Below, piece by piece: positions 54,305-62,789 of a stretch of DNA of 64,000 nucleotides; position 1 is the first letter of the stretch; every line of letters begins with the position of its first letter. A model generated the notes under the pieces. It had not been told where the DNA came from. It saw only the letters and a program-made list of their open reading frames with translations, and searched no databases. The DNA comes from DASQFI01 sp035633215. Lineage in GTDB: Bacteria > Acidobacteriota > Vicinamibacteria > Vicinamibacterales > SCN-69-37. The DNA is taken from the NCBI GenBank assembly GCA_035633215.1, contig DASQFI010000039.1, positions 372,001 through 436,000 of the forward strand, given 5' to 3'. A program made the position numbers and the translations under genes.

Positions 54305-55192
54305 GTGAGCGACAAACTGATTGATCGCCAGACAGCCTATGAGCTCTGGCGCACCGACTGCCGGGGCGAGATCGAGAGAACCCTAAAAACGCTCCTTCAA
54401 GAAAAGCACTTGTATCAGAGCCTAACCGTGGCTGATGCCTCCTTACAGCTCAACCTTCAGCAGGTGCTTCCGCTCGAGAGATATGCCCTCATGGTGCACG
54501 CCGGCGATGCTTCCACTCGCATTTGGAAGGTTGAGTACCCTGGGAGTTCATACAGCCCTGGTTGGACGGCACCTCTTAGCTTCAGGCCACCAGATGTGAA
54601 GCTCTTCTGCCAGAGTTGCGATCGAATCGAAGCGTTCAACTTGGTTTCGGCTGAAGATTTTCTGGACCGAGCGACAAATCTGGCAAACTCACAGGCATTC
54701 ATTTTTGGGTATCAATGCCAGTCTTGCAAGGATGCTCCAGAAACTTTTTTGATTCGCAGAGATAGCTTGAAACTCACAATTTGTGGCAGAGCGCCAATGG
54801 AAGTGGCGCTCGTACCGCGCTTCATTCCAAAGAGTGTCAAAAGGTTCTACGGCGGCGCACTCGTGGCTCATCAGTCAGGACAGACGTTGGCCGGTATCTT
54901 CCTGCTTCGGATGCTCCTTGAGCAGTGGGCCAGGTCTCAAGTGCCGAAACCGCCAAGTCAAGCAGACATTCTCGTGGGCAAATACATGGCGAGCCTCCCT
55001 GCTGACTTTCGAGCACGCTTTTCGTCGATGCGAACCCTGTACGGTCGTTTAAGCGAGGACATTCACGCCGCAACAGGTTCGGAGGACACCTTTAAGACGG
55101 CACTCATGCAGATCGACGAGCACTTTGACGCGAGGCGCATCTACAAGTTGGATCAAAGTAAGACGGCAGCTTCATCTTCAGCCAAGAAGTAG
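54305..55192 (+). CDS. Zinc-ribbon hypothetical protein in a low-GC insert
   Basis: 295 residues, GTG start. Visibly lower GC and different codon use than its neighbours. A central pair of Cys motifs (LFCQSC around residue 100, YQCQSC around 138) suggests a zinc ribbon. The C-terminal ~100 residues are helical (SGQTLAGIFLLRMLLEQWAR, FSSMRTLYGRLSEDIHA) and recall DUF4145-like domains found in mobile and defence-associated proteins, a weak resemblance only. Its 3' end overlaps a decayed integrase tail on the other strand. Probably cargo of an integrative element at tRNA-Leu; function unknown. Confidence 0.72.
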   Translation: MSDKLIDRQTAYELWRTDCRGEIERTLKTLLQEKHLYQSLTVADASLQLNLQQVLPLERYALMVHAGDASTRIWKVEYPGSSYSPGWTAPLSFRPPDVKLFCQSCDRIEAFNLVSAEDFLDRATNLANSQAFIFGYQCQSCKDAPETFLIRRDSLKLTICGRAPMEVALVPRFIPKSVKRFYGGALVAHQSGQTLAGIFLLRMLLEQWARSQVPKPPSQADILVGKYMASLPADFRARFSSMRTLYGRLSEDIHAATGSEDTFKTALMQIDEHFDARRIYKLDQSKTAASSSAKK

Positions 55193-55300
55193 AGCACTTA
55201 ACCGCTGCGCCACTTCCTGCTGCATCGATGGCAGCACCTGACCATAGATCCCGAGCGTCATTGCCATGCGCTAGTCGCCGAGGTGTTTGACCCAACTTGA
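55178..55300 (-). pseudogene. Remnant of a tyrosine-recombinase (integrase) C-terminus
   Basis: Read on the minus strand: WVKHLGD, an in-frame TAG, then RMAMTLGIYGQVLPSMQ, QEVAQRLSALLLG and TGA. This matches the end of phage-type integrases (LGH-box, Tyr nucleophile in the IYxxV motif, PSMQ helix, short tail). The rest of the gene is missing: upstream DNA is the AraC fragment. It marks the far end of an element inserted beside tRNA-Leu. Confidence 0.82.
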
Positions 55301-55767
55301 TCTTCCTGGGTGCGGCCATCGGAAGGCAACAGCTCAGTAGACGCCTCAGCGCCGAGGCGGCGCTCGACGTGCTTGAGACCGCGCTCCAGGACCTCTGGCG
55401 ACCGCCGGGGCGGCACCCCGCGGTCGCCTATGCCCTGACGGCCTTCGCCGGCGCTCCACGGACGACGAACATAGGCAGGGTCACTGGCGCGATCGGCATG
55501 AGTCCGAAACGATTCATCGAGCGATTCAAGATCGAGGTCGGTCTCACGCCAAAACGGTTCTGCCGAATCCGCCGCTTCCAGCACGCGGTCACGCGCGCGC
55601 ATCGCGGGCAGGCGGTCGATTGGTCCCTCGTTGCCCTCGATGCCGGCTATTTCGATCAGGCGCACTTCATTCACGACTTCCGTGCGTTCGCCGGTCTCAC
55701 GCCGACGAGCTACCAGTCGGCCCGCACGCCGTTTCAGAACCACGTCAAATTCCTGCCGTCCGACTGA
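55297..55767 (+). pseudogene. 5'-truncated AraC-family regulator (C-terminal HTH domain)
   Basis: Open frame of 156 residues from TTG 55297, with an in-frame stop at 55288. It contains the two-helix-turn-helix region of AraC proteins: IGRVTGAIGMSPKRFIERF, VGLTPKRFCRIRRFQ, LALDAGYFDQAHFIHDFRA-like second HTH, FAGLTPTSYQ. Full-length relatives have a ~120-residue N-terminal sensor domain that is absent here, replaced by the integrase remnant. May be non-functional. The C-terminal NHVKFLPSD tail recurs as a fragment at 59565. Confidence 0.75.
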
Positions 55768-55892
55768 CCGCGGGTTCGAAACGATCGGAGTGCCCGAATT
55801 CGAAATCGAGACGCGAATGACACCGAAACTTCAAGGAGATGTCATGCGCGTCTGTGATCCTCACCGCACGCCCCCCTCGAAAGGAACGTGCG

Positions 55893-57485
55893 ATGTCCAA
55901 TTCGAAAACGCGGCCGTCAGCCATCGATCGACGCCGATTTCTCCAGCAGACCTGGCATGGTGTCGGCGCGAGCCTCTCGCTCGCGCTCGTGTCGGGACAC
56001 AGCCTGTTCTCGGCACAGCGATTTCGCGACAACCCGTTCACGCTCGGCGTGGCCTCCGGCGATCCGGCGCCCGGTGGCGCCGTTCTCTGGACACGCCTCG
56101 CGCCGGATCCCACGGACCCGGCCAGCCTGGGCCAGCAGGCGATTCCGGTCCGATGGCGCGTCGCGACGGATGAGTCCATGAGGCACCTCGTCGCATCTGG
56201 CACGGCAATCGCCCCAGCCGAGCTCAGCCATTCGGTCCATGTCGAAGTGAACGGCCTGCAGCCCGGGCGCGACTACTTCTATCAGTTCGACCTCGCCAGC
56301 GAAGAGAGCGCGATCGGACATTTCCGGACCGCGCCGGCCGAGCGGGACCGCATCCAAACGCTTCGCTTTGCGTTTGTGACCTGCCAGGACTGGCCAAGCG
56401 GCTACTACGTCGCGTACCGCGACATGGCGGAGAACGATCTGGATCTCGTGCTTCATCTGGGCGACTACACCTACGAATACGGCATTCAGGCCTCGAACCG
56501 GCGGGGCGGCGTGCCTCGGGCCTTCAGGGAGCCATGTCTGGACCTGCGGACGTACCGGTTACGCCACACGCTCTACAAGCTCGACCCGGATTTGCAGGCC
56601 GCGCACGCAAAATTTCCGTTCCTTGTGATCTGGGATGATCACGAGGTCGCCAACGACTACTCCGGTCTCGCGCCGGAGTTCGACTCTCCGTCACCGGAAT
56701 TCGCCGCCCGCCGCGCGGCCGCCTACCAGGCGTACTACGAGCACATGCCGATCAGGTTGACCGTGGCGCAGTTCCCGAGCGCGGGCCTCCAAATCTATCG
56801 CGGGATCCGCTACGGGACCCTGGCAGAGTTCTCGATGCTCGACGATCGGCAATACCGATCGGACAACCCGTGCGGCGACGGCGAAGCTCTGCGATGCGAT
56901 GAGGCGCTGCGTGACAACTACACGATGCTCGGCGAGGAGCAGGAGCGATGGCTCTCTCGCCGGTTTGCCCGGTCGTCGGCCCGCTGGAACATCGTCGGAC
57001 AGCAATTGCTGATCGCGGAGCTTGAACATACGCTGCCGGGCTACCCGGACGAGTGGTATTGGAACGACGCGTGGGACGGCTATCCGCAGGCGCGGGCTCG
57101 GCTGCTGTCGGAGGTCGTGAAGACAAAGGTCGAGAACCCCGTCTTCCTCACGGGTGATTGGCACTCGACCTTCGTCAACGATCTGAAGCTGGACTTCAAG
57201 GACGCGTCGTCGCCGACGATCGCCACGGAGTTCGTGACACCCGCGATCACGACCGGCGGCGACGCGACGCCGTACGGCCCCTACTACGCGCCGATGATTC
57301 CGTTCAATCCACACATCAAATACTACGAGGGCGATCAACGCGGCTATTTCATGGCGACGGTGACGCCGGAGCGGATGTCGCTCGACCTCAGGTTCATGAC
57401 GAGCGTCGAGGATCCGAGGGGAGTCGGCTACACGGCGGGGTCGTGGGTGGTCGAGGACGGTCAGCCGGGCGCACAGCCGGCGTGA
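55893..57485 (+). CDS. phoD: PhoD-like alkaline phosphatase D, Tat-exported
   Basis: 530 residues from ATG 55893 (AAAGGA upstream). Tat signal DRRRFLQQ followed by a hydrophobic stretch; FTLGVASGDPAPGGAVLWTRL (PhoD N-domain), FVTCQDWPSGYY, LHLGDYTYEYG, WDDHEVANDYSG, and FLTGDWHSTFVNDL (metal ligands) are complete. A periplasmic Ca/Fe phosphodiesterase-monoesterase releasing phosphate. No Pho-box recognised upstream. Same strand as the AraC fragment 125 bases before it. Confidence 0.93.
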   Translation: MSNSKTRPSAIDRRRFLQQTWHGVGASLSLALVSGHSLFSAQRFRDNPFTLGVASGDPAPGGAVLWTRLAPDPTDPASLGQQAIPVRWRVATDESMRHLVASGTAIAPAELSHSVHVEVNGLQPGRDYFYQFDLASEESAIGHFRTAPAERDRIQTLRFAFVTCQDWPSGYYVAYRDMAENDLDLVLHLGDYTYEYGIQASNRRGGVPRAFREPCLDLRTYRLRHTLYKLDPDLQAAHAKFPFLVIWDDHEVANDYSGLAPEFDSPSPEFAARRAAAYQAYYEHMPIRLTVAQFPSAGLQIYRGIRYGTLAEFSMLDDRQYRSDNPCGDGEALRCDEALRDNYTMLGEEQERWLSRRFARSSARWNIVGQQLLIAELEHTLPGYPDEWYWNDAWDGYPQARARLLSEVVKTKVENPVFLTGDWHSTFVNDLKLDFKDASSPTIATEFVTPAITTGGDATPYGPYYAPMIPFNPHIKYYEGDQRGYFMATVTPERMSLDLRFMTSVEDPRGVGYTAGSWVVEDGQPGAQPA

Positions 57486-57679
57486 GACTGTCGAATCAAG
57501 CCAGACGTCGCGCAGTCGTTGCAGTACGGTTGTGGTTTCGTCATGTCGTGTCAGTAGCCTTACGCCCCTGTTGCGACTCAAGGGGATTCGGACCGAGGGT
57601 GACGCCCATGGCCAGGGTTGATCGCGACGTTCCGAGTTCGAAGTTCGCGCAGGCCGAAACGGTTGCCACGATCGCCGAC

Positions 57680-58141
57680 TCAGAGTGACCTCAAGAACGC
57701 CGCTCCCGCCAGCAGGAACAGAAACAGCGGCAGGGCAATCAGACTCAGCCCGAGCCGTACGACATGCAGCCGTGCCCAGCGTGTGAGGAGCCTCGCGGCA
57801 TGCTCCGACGTCCGATCCAGAGCCGGGTCCATCAACTGGCGGTTCGTGGACATCATCACCGCCAACGTGAACGGCGCAACCGCGAGGAGGGTGATGCCGC
57901 CCGCGAGCCACCATCCACTCGCCCCACCCGCCCAGGCGAGCGCAGCAAAGACGAATCCGAACACGGCGAGCGAGGCCTGCATGACGGTCGCGCGCCGGTA
58001 GCTGGGCGGAAACTCGGTGGCCGCCAACTGCACGCCGCACGACATCCGCGCGGGATGCTCCACCAGACTGATGTACAGCGCCGCACCGGCAAACAGGCTG
58101 CAGCAGAGCGTCGCCAGCACTTGTCCGAGGACCGTGATCAT
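57680..58141 (-). CDS. DUF1772-like (anthrone oxygenase family) membrane protein
   Basis: 153 residues, four TM segments (VLATLCCSLFAGAALYISLV, ASLAVFGFVFAALAWAGG, GGITLLAVAPFTLAVM, GLSLIALPLFLFLLAG). The order G-AALYISLVEHPAR and TNRQLMDPAL fits DUF1772. Start ATG overlaps the MarR gene stop (ATGA), so probably controlled with it. Function unknown; some fungal relatives act on anthrones. The 193 bases between it and phoD hold nothing I can recognise. Confidence 0.75.
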   Translation of the reverse strand: MITVLGQVLATLCCSLFAGAALYISLVEHPARMSCGVQLAATEFPPSYRRATVMQASLAVFGFVFAALAWAGGASGWWLAGGITLLAVAPFTLAVMMSTNRQLMDPALDRTSEHAARLLTRWARLHVVRLGLSLIALPLFLFLLAGAAFLRSL

Positions 58142-58620
58142 GTTCCCTCCGTCTTCGATTCGAACGGCTCGAGCGCCTGACTCATGCGCTCGAGGACCTC
58201 AATCGCCGTCGCGAGCGCGCCGGGCGGCACGGTTCCTGCGAGTCGGTTGATCCACGGGACCTGACGGCGTTCCATCGCGCCGTACTTCGCCTGCCCCGGC
58301 CGGGTCAGGCGCAGGAACGGCGACCGACGATGGTCCGGATTCCTGACGAGCTCGACCAGTCCATCGCCGAGCAGGTGTTTGACGGTGGCGTGCACGCTCT
58401 GGCGCGTCAGACCCATCCGTCGGGCGATCTGCGAGACCGTCACCTCGCCATCCGTCAAGGCGATCGCGCCCAGGACCTGCCACCTCGTCGAGGTCAGCTG
58501 CTCGGGAGCGGCGAGCTCGTCACCGGCATTCAGCAGCAGACCGTTCAGCCGAAACGTGGCCAGCACCAGCCGGGTGCCGGCTTCGCCGCGGCGCGTGCGT
58601 TTCAGGCTCCGTGGATGCAT
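58138..58620 (-). CDS. MarR-family transcriptional regulator
   Basis: 160 residues. Winged helix: RWQVLGAIALTDGEVTVSQIA, RRMGLTRQSVHATVKHLLGDG, and the wing NPDHRRSPFLRLTRPG. Divergent from the alpha/beta hydrolase with an 88-base spacer containing a palindrome, so it likely represses itself, the DUF1772 gene and the hydrolase. Ligand unknown. Confidence 0.88.
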   Translation of the reverse strand: MHPRSLKRTRRGEAGTRLVLATFRLNGLLLNAGDELAAPEQLTSTRWQVLGAIALTDGEVTVSQIARRMGLTRQSVHATVKHLLGDGLVELVRNPDHRRSPFLRLTRPGQAKYGAMERRQVPWINRLAGTVPPGALATAIEVLERMSQALEPFESKTEGT

Positions 58621-58641
58621 GTCAGCACACTAACATTATGT

Positions 58642-58651
58642 CAGTTAACTG
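58642..58651. promoter_or_regulatory. Candidate MarR operator palindrome
   Basis: CAGTTAACTG, a perfect 10-bp palindrome in the AT-rich divergent spacer, with TGTCA repeats on either side (GTCAGTTAACTGTCAAC). MarR proteins typically bind such sites over their own promoter. Confidence 0.45.
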
Positions 58652-58708
58652 TCAACTTGGCGGAAACATCACCTCGTTCGGAGATGATGAGACCAGGGAG
58701 TGCATGTC

Positions 58709-59530
58709 ATGAACACGATCACGACGAAGGATGGGACCGAGATCTATTTCAAGGACTGGGGCACGGGGCAGCCCGTGGTGTTCAGTCACGGCTGGCCGCT
58801 CAGCGCCGACGCCTGGGACGACCAGATGCTCTTCCTCGGCGAACGGGGATACCGCGTCATCGCTCATGACCGCCGCGGTCATGGCCGGTCCAGCCAGCCC
58901 TGGAATGGCAACGATCTGGACACGTACGCCGACGACCTGGCGGCGCTCGTCGCGGCGCTGGACCTCGACCACGCCGTGCATGTCGGGCACTCGACCGGCG
59001 GCGGCGAAGTCGCCCGCTACATCGGCCGGCACGGCACGAAGCGCGTCGCGAAAGCCGTCTTGATCGGCGCGATCCCGCCGCTGATGCTGAAGACCGCTGG
59101 GAATCCCGGCGGCCTGCCCATCGACGTCTTCGACGGCATTCGCAAGAACGTGCTCGCCGATCGGTCTCAGTTCTTCAAAGATCTCACGGTCCCGTTCTAC
59201 GGCGCGAACAGGCCGGGCTCGCAGGTGTCGCAGGGGCTGAAGGACTCGTTCTGGATGCAAGGCATGCTGGCCGGCTTCAAGAACGTCTTCGACTGCGTCA
59301 AGGCGTTCTCGGAAACGGACCAGACGGGCGATCTGAAAACGATCGACGTTCCGACACTGTTCATTCACGGCGACGACGATCAGATCGTGCCGATTGGCGC
59401 GTCGGCGCAGGCGGCGGTCAAGCTCGTGCCCGGCGCGCGCCTGAAGGTGTACCCCGGCGCTCCGCATGGCCTGTGCAGCACGCACAAGGACCAGATCAAC
59501 GCGGATCTTCTGGAGTTCCTGAAATCGTAG
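58709..59530 (+). CDS. Alpha/beta hydrolase, non-heme chloroperoxidase-like
   Basis: 273 residues from ATG 58709 (GTG 58700 also in frame). FSHGWPLSADAWDDQM (oxyanion hole), HDRRGHGRSSQPW, VGHSTGGGEVARY (nucleophile Ser in GHSTGG), IHGDDDQIVP (acid) and GAPHGLCSTH (His) give a full triad. Family members hydrolyse esters and perform perhydrolysis. Divergent from marR and probably under its control. Confidence 0.92.
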   Translation: MNTITTKDGTEIYFKDWGTGQPVVFSHGWPLSADAWDDQMLFLGERGYRVIAHDRRGHGRSSQPWNGNDLDTYADDLAALVAALDLDHAVHVGHSTGGGEVARYIGRHGTKRVAKAVLIGAIPPLMLKTAGNPGGLPIDVFDGIRKNVLADRSQFFKDLTVPFYGANRPGSQVSQGLKDSFWMQGMLAGFKNVFDCVKAFSETDQTGDLKTIDVPTLFIHGDDDQIVPIGASAQAAVKLVPGARLKVYPGAPHGLCSTHKDQINADLLEFLKS

Positions 59531-59564
59531 CGCTCTGAAGGCCGTTGAGGTTGAGGGCTCCCGT

Positions 59565-59591
59565 CACGTCAAATTCCTACAATCCGACTGA
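59565..59591 (+). pseudogene. C-terminal tail fragment of a second AraC gene
   Basis: Reads HVKFLQSD then TGA, the same ending as the AraC fragment at 55741-55767; the similarity continues ~25 bases past the stop (about four fifths identical over 50 bases). No AraC sequence precedes it. It sits directly before the VOC gene. Confidence 0.6.
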
Positions 59592-59615
59592 CCTCCGCGT
59601 TTGAGACGATGGGAT

Positions 59616-60005
59616 ATGGCAGACACCACCGACCCCTATCGCACGGTCACCCCGTATCTCATCGTGCCCGACGCGGACGCCGAGCTCACGTTTCTCCGAA
59701 CCGCGTTCGGCAGCACTGAAATCAATTGCCAGCGGAACGCCGACAACACCGTGATGCACGCCGAAATCAGAATCGGCGATTCCCTGGTCATGCTTGGCCA
59801 GGCCGGCGGGCCGTGCAAGCCTCGCCCGGCCGCGCTGTACCTCTGGGTGAAAGACGTCGACGCGACGTACGCGAAAGCCCTCCAGGCGGGAGCGACGTCA
59901 GAAAGCGAGCCTGAAGACAAACCCTACGGACACCGCAACGCCGGAGTCATCGATCGCAACGGCGTGACGTGGTGGATTGGCGCCCCGGTCAAAGCAGGTT
60001 GCTGA
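59616..60005 (+). CDS. VOC/glyoxalase-superfamily protein (PhnB-like)
   Basis: 129 residues from ATG 59616. TVTPYLIVPDADAELTFLRTAFGS, VMHAEIRIGDSLVMLGQ, ALYLWVKDVDATYAKALQAGA and DKPYGHRNAGVIDRNGVTWWIG are the standard blocks of the PhnB/YdeM-like VOC family (no obvious catalytic metal set). Often found beside AraC regulators of the type fragmented here. Function unassigned. Confidence 0.88.
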   Translation: MADTTDPYRTVTPYLIVPDADAELTFLRTAFGSTEINCQRNADNTVMHAEIRIGDSLVMLGQAGGPCKPRPAALYLWVKDVDATYAKALQAGATSESEPEDKPYGHRNAGVIDRNGVTWWIGAPVKAGC

Positions 60006-60010
60006 AGAGC

Positions 60011-60217
60011 CTACTTCGGCGATTCGTCGGAACGACGTGGCGTCGATTCCTGTGTCTCGAAGCGGCGGATCGAGCGTTCGACGCGGTGCCAGTCGGTGTG
60101 CCGCCTCACGCGAACGAGCCCACTGTCACTTTCCTCTCGAACTTCCCAGCCGCGATTCGCTCGAACGACGATCAGACGCGGCAAGGGGCTGGAGTCTGGA
60201 GGCTGAGGCGAAACCAT
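60011..60217 (-). CDS. Small hypothetical protein
   Basis: 68 residues from ATG 60217 (frame open to 60295). PLPRLIVVRANRGWEVREES and VRRHTDWHRVERSIRRFE look like a genuine short folded protein of beta strands plus a helix. No signal peptide. Convergent with the VOC gene, 5 bases apart. Confidence limited by size. Confidence 0.45.
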   Translation of the reverse strand: MVSPQPPDSSPLPRLIVVRANRGWEVREESDSGLVRVRRHTDWHRVERSIRRFETQESTPRRSDESPK

Positions 60218-60410
60218 GTTGGAATCCTGTTCTGAGGGAGCCAGACCATAACACATGCGCGCCGAGCCGCGCGATCCACCGTGCCACGCCTGCAAGGTTA
60301 GCTTCGTCCTTCGCCCTCATGTTTAGGTCGCCGGCCCGCGTGTCAGATCAACAAGCCAGAATGAATCTGCGAGCCGGCGCCCTAACCATGCATGAATTGC
60401 GGTGCGCTGT
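60218..60410. other. Non-coding stretch
   Basis: About 190 bases between the small hypothetical gene and the barrel protein. I see no convincing gene, RNA or repeat here. Confidence 0.5.
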
Positions 60411-61016
60411 TTACCGGCCGACGTTCACGAGAACGGCGCCGTAGAGCCGATGCCCGTAGCGCGTCTCGCGCCCGAAGAACTCAGGCGCATCGTCTTTCGA
60501 CTGGACCATGATGAAACGGTAGTCGCCGCGAAGCCCCCAGCGGCCGGAATACCACTTGAGTCCGCCGCCGACGTTGCCGGTGAGAAATGTCTGGGTCTCG
60601 TCGATGCCGAGATCAGCTTTCTCGAAGACGTTCAACGCGCCGACGCCGCCGGTGACGTACGGGACCACCGAGCTGCGAACCGGGGCTGAAACGACGACGT
60701 TGCCGTTGTACGCGAGCATGTGAGGCGTCCGCGCGTCGAACGCCAGGCCGCTCAGACTCTGCGAGACGCCGAGCTTGCCGCTGACCTCGCCCTCGAGGCC
60801 GACGTAGCGGTTGAAGTTGACCGCGAACGCGCCGCCGAGATCGTAGCTGCCGAAGCTCGGACCGTTCGTGTCCTTGCCTTCGGTGAAGAACGTGGCGCCG
60901 CCAGGGATGATCGTCACGACCACCCTGCCTTCCCCTGGACGCGCGTCCTGCGCGTATGCCGAGCTCGCGCCGGCGAGACCGGCAATGACCAACAGTGCTG
61001 TTGCAACACGTTTCAT
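60411..61016 (-). CDS. Outer-membrane beta-barrel protein
   Basis: 201 residues from ATG 61016 (MKRVATALLVIAGLAGASSAYA, signal peptide). Alternating hydrophobic strands with barrel patterning (GRVVVTIIPGGATFF, YVGLEGEVSGKLG, VVPYVTGGVGALNVF, GGGLKWYSGRWGLRGDYRFI) and a terminal GHRLYGAVLVNVGR strand fit an OmpA/OprF-like 8-stranded barrel. A longer frame to 61082 adds a non-signal lead. Surface or structural role. Confidence 0.8.
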   Translation of the reverse strand: MKRVATALLVIAGLAGASSAYAQDARPGEGRVVVTIIPGGATFFTEGKDTNGPSFGSYDLGGAFAVNFNRYVGLEGEVSGKLGVSQSLSGLAFDARTPHMLAYNGNVVVSAPVRSSVVPYVTGGVGALNVFEKADLGIDETQTFLTGNVGGGLKWYSGRWGLRGDYRFIMVQSKDDAPEFFGRETRYGHRLYGAVLVNVGR

Positions 61017-61178
61017 GATTGCGCTCCTGATGTGAAAGTTGACCATTCGTTCGATCGGTATGTTGTGCAGGAGGTGTGCCACGAGCCGGCGATCGTGCGC
61101 CTGCGAATCTTCGCGACGAGCTCATCCGCCGCTCGGCACGGTGCCGACGCGTCGTCACGTCACGCCGACGGAGCGGCG

Positions 61179-62789
61179 TCAGCTCGCGGCGACGAGCGTG
61201 TGAGTGTGGGTGTCGTGCGAGTCCGGCTGCACGCTGGCGTCGGGATGTCGTGACTCGGCGAGGACCCGCCGTCCACGGAAATTCCACCAGAGGCGCGACT
61301 GCTCCCTCGTCCACGGCTCGACGTCGTGGCAATCGTCGAGCAGCGCGATGAGCGCACGGGCGGACGGCGGCCGCCGATCGGCCGTTTTCTCGAGGCACGC
61401 CATCAGAATCGCCGACAGGCTCTCGGGCAGCGGCCGGCCCAGCCGATCGGCGGGCCGCACCGGCTCAGACTTCAGATGCTGAGTGCACACCTCGATGACC
61501 GTCTGCCCCTCGAACACGCGCTGGCCCGTCAGCAGGAAGTAGCCCACGCACCCCAGCGAATAGAGATCGCTCGACGGACCCACGGGCTCCCCTGACGAGA
61601 TCGCTTCCGGCGACAGGTAGTGCGGCGTGCCGAAGACGCGTCCCTCCTGTGTGCGCCATGCGGTCTCGTCGAGATCCTTGATGAGGCCGAAGTCGACGAC
61701 CTTGGCGACGTCCGGCGCACCGCCGCGCTCCGCGACAAGGATCACGTTGCTCGGCTTGATGTCGCGATGCACGACCCCGAAGTCGTGCGCCTCGGAGAGT
61801 GATCCGGCCACCTGACGGAGAATGTGCTGCACGCGGCCGGGCGGCTGCGGGCCGTCGATGCGGACGAGATCCTCGAGGTTCAGCCCGTCGAGATATTCCA
61901 TCGCGTAGTAGAAGACGCCGTCGGGCGTTCGGCCGTAGTCGAAGATCGAGATCGTGTTCGGATGCGTCAGCTGGCTCGTGAGCTGCACTTCGCGCTCGAA
62001 GCGCTGAATGCGCTCGGCGCCGGCGCGATCGGCCGGCAGGAGCTTGATCGCGGTCGGCCGACGAAGCATCGCATGACGGGCGCGATAGACCGAGCCCATG
62101 CCGCCCTCGCCGATCTTCTCGAGCAGCGTGTACTGCCCCAGCCGTCTCGCTTCGCGGATCTCGCGGCGCAAGCCGAAGATGACGTGCGAGGCCAGCGTCG
62201 CGATCACGCCGCCGCCCAGGGACCACATTGCGGTCCAGACTGCGTGCAGGCCCGAAGGCAGCGCGGCGGGCTGGTTGGCGTACCCGATCAGGCAAGTCAC
62301 CGTGGAGAGCGCCGCGGCCGCGACGCCGTACGTGAGGGTGCGTGCCGCACTGCTGGGCACCACGATCGCTCGCACGATGAGCCCGAAATTCACGAGCAGC
62401 AACGCGCGCGTGTACGGCATGCCGGCCGCTTCACCCGGGATCGTCGTGAACACCATCAACGAGTGGAATACCGCGGCCAGGATCGTCGTGGTGCCGTCGA
62501 TGACGCGCAGCCGCGGCAGGGCCACCGCCCCGCGGCGACACAGCACCCACTGCATGAGGTAAACGGTTGACGCAGCCGGCACCACCCACGTGGACGGATC
62601 GCTGAGACGGCGGCCGAGATCGTGAGGAAGCCCGATGAGACCGGCGATGTTGCCGACGATGTAGAAGGTGAGACCAATCGACGCGTAGATCCGTCCGAGA
62701 TAGGCCAGACGTTCCTGGAGGAACGCGCGCGCGTCGTCGTCGCTGGAATTCGCTGCCGCCGGTGGGGGTCTGACGTGATCGAGTGTCAT
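61179..62789 (-). CDS. Membrane-anchored Ser/Thr protein kinase (PknB-like)
   Basis: 536 residues. The N-terminal ~210 residues contain about six TM segments; the kinase domain (~218-480) has LLEKIGEGGMGSVYRARH (glycine loop), TAIKLLP (ATP Lys), HRDIKPSNVIL (catalytic loop), VVDFGLIKDL (DFG), GTPHYLSPEA, and SDLYSLGCVGYFLLTG. All catalytic residues are present. Sensor-first topology with the kinase at the C-terminal cytoplasmic side. No PASTA domain. Confidence 0.92.
   Translation of the reverse strand: MTLDHVRPPPAAANSSDDDARAFLQERLAYLGRIYASIGLTFYIVGNIAGLIGLPHDLGRRLSDPSTWVVPAASTVYLMQWVLCRRGAVALPRLRVIDGTTTILAAVFHSLMVFTTIPGEAAGMPYTRALLLVNFGLIVRAIVVPSSAARTLTYGVAAAALSTVTCLIGYANQPAALPSGLHAVWTAMWSLGGGVIATLASHVIFGLRREIREARRLGQYTLLEKIGEGGMGSVYRARHAMLRRPTAIKLLPADRAGAERIQRFEREVQLTSQLTHPNTISIFDYGRTPDGVFYYAMEYLDGLNLEDLVRIDGPQPPGRVQHILRQVAGSLSEAHDFGVVHRDIKPSNVILVAERGGAPDVAKVVDFGLIKDLDETAWRTQEGRVFGTPHYLSPEAISSGEPVGPSSDLYSLGCVGYFLLTGQRVFEGQTVIEVCTQHLKSEPVRPADRLGRPLPESLSAILMACLEKTADRRPPSARALIALLDDCHDVEPWTREQSRLWWNFRGRRVLAESRHPDASVQPDSHDTHTHTLVAAS

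Noticed and set aside
55192..55220. tRNA-like stretch on the minus strand (GGAAGTGGCGCAGCGGTTAA)
   Set aside because: It looks like a tRNA D-arm, but the same bases translate as the end of an integrase (QEVAQRL) in a longer coding match, and no anticodon or T-arm follows.
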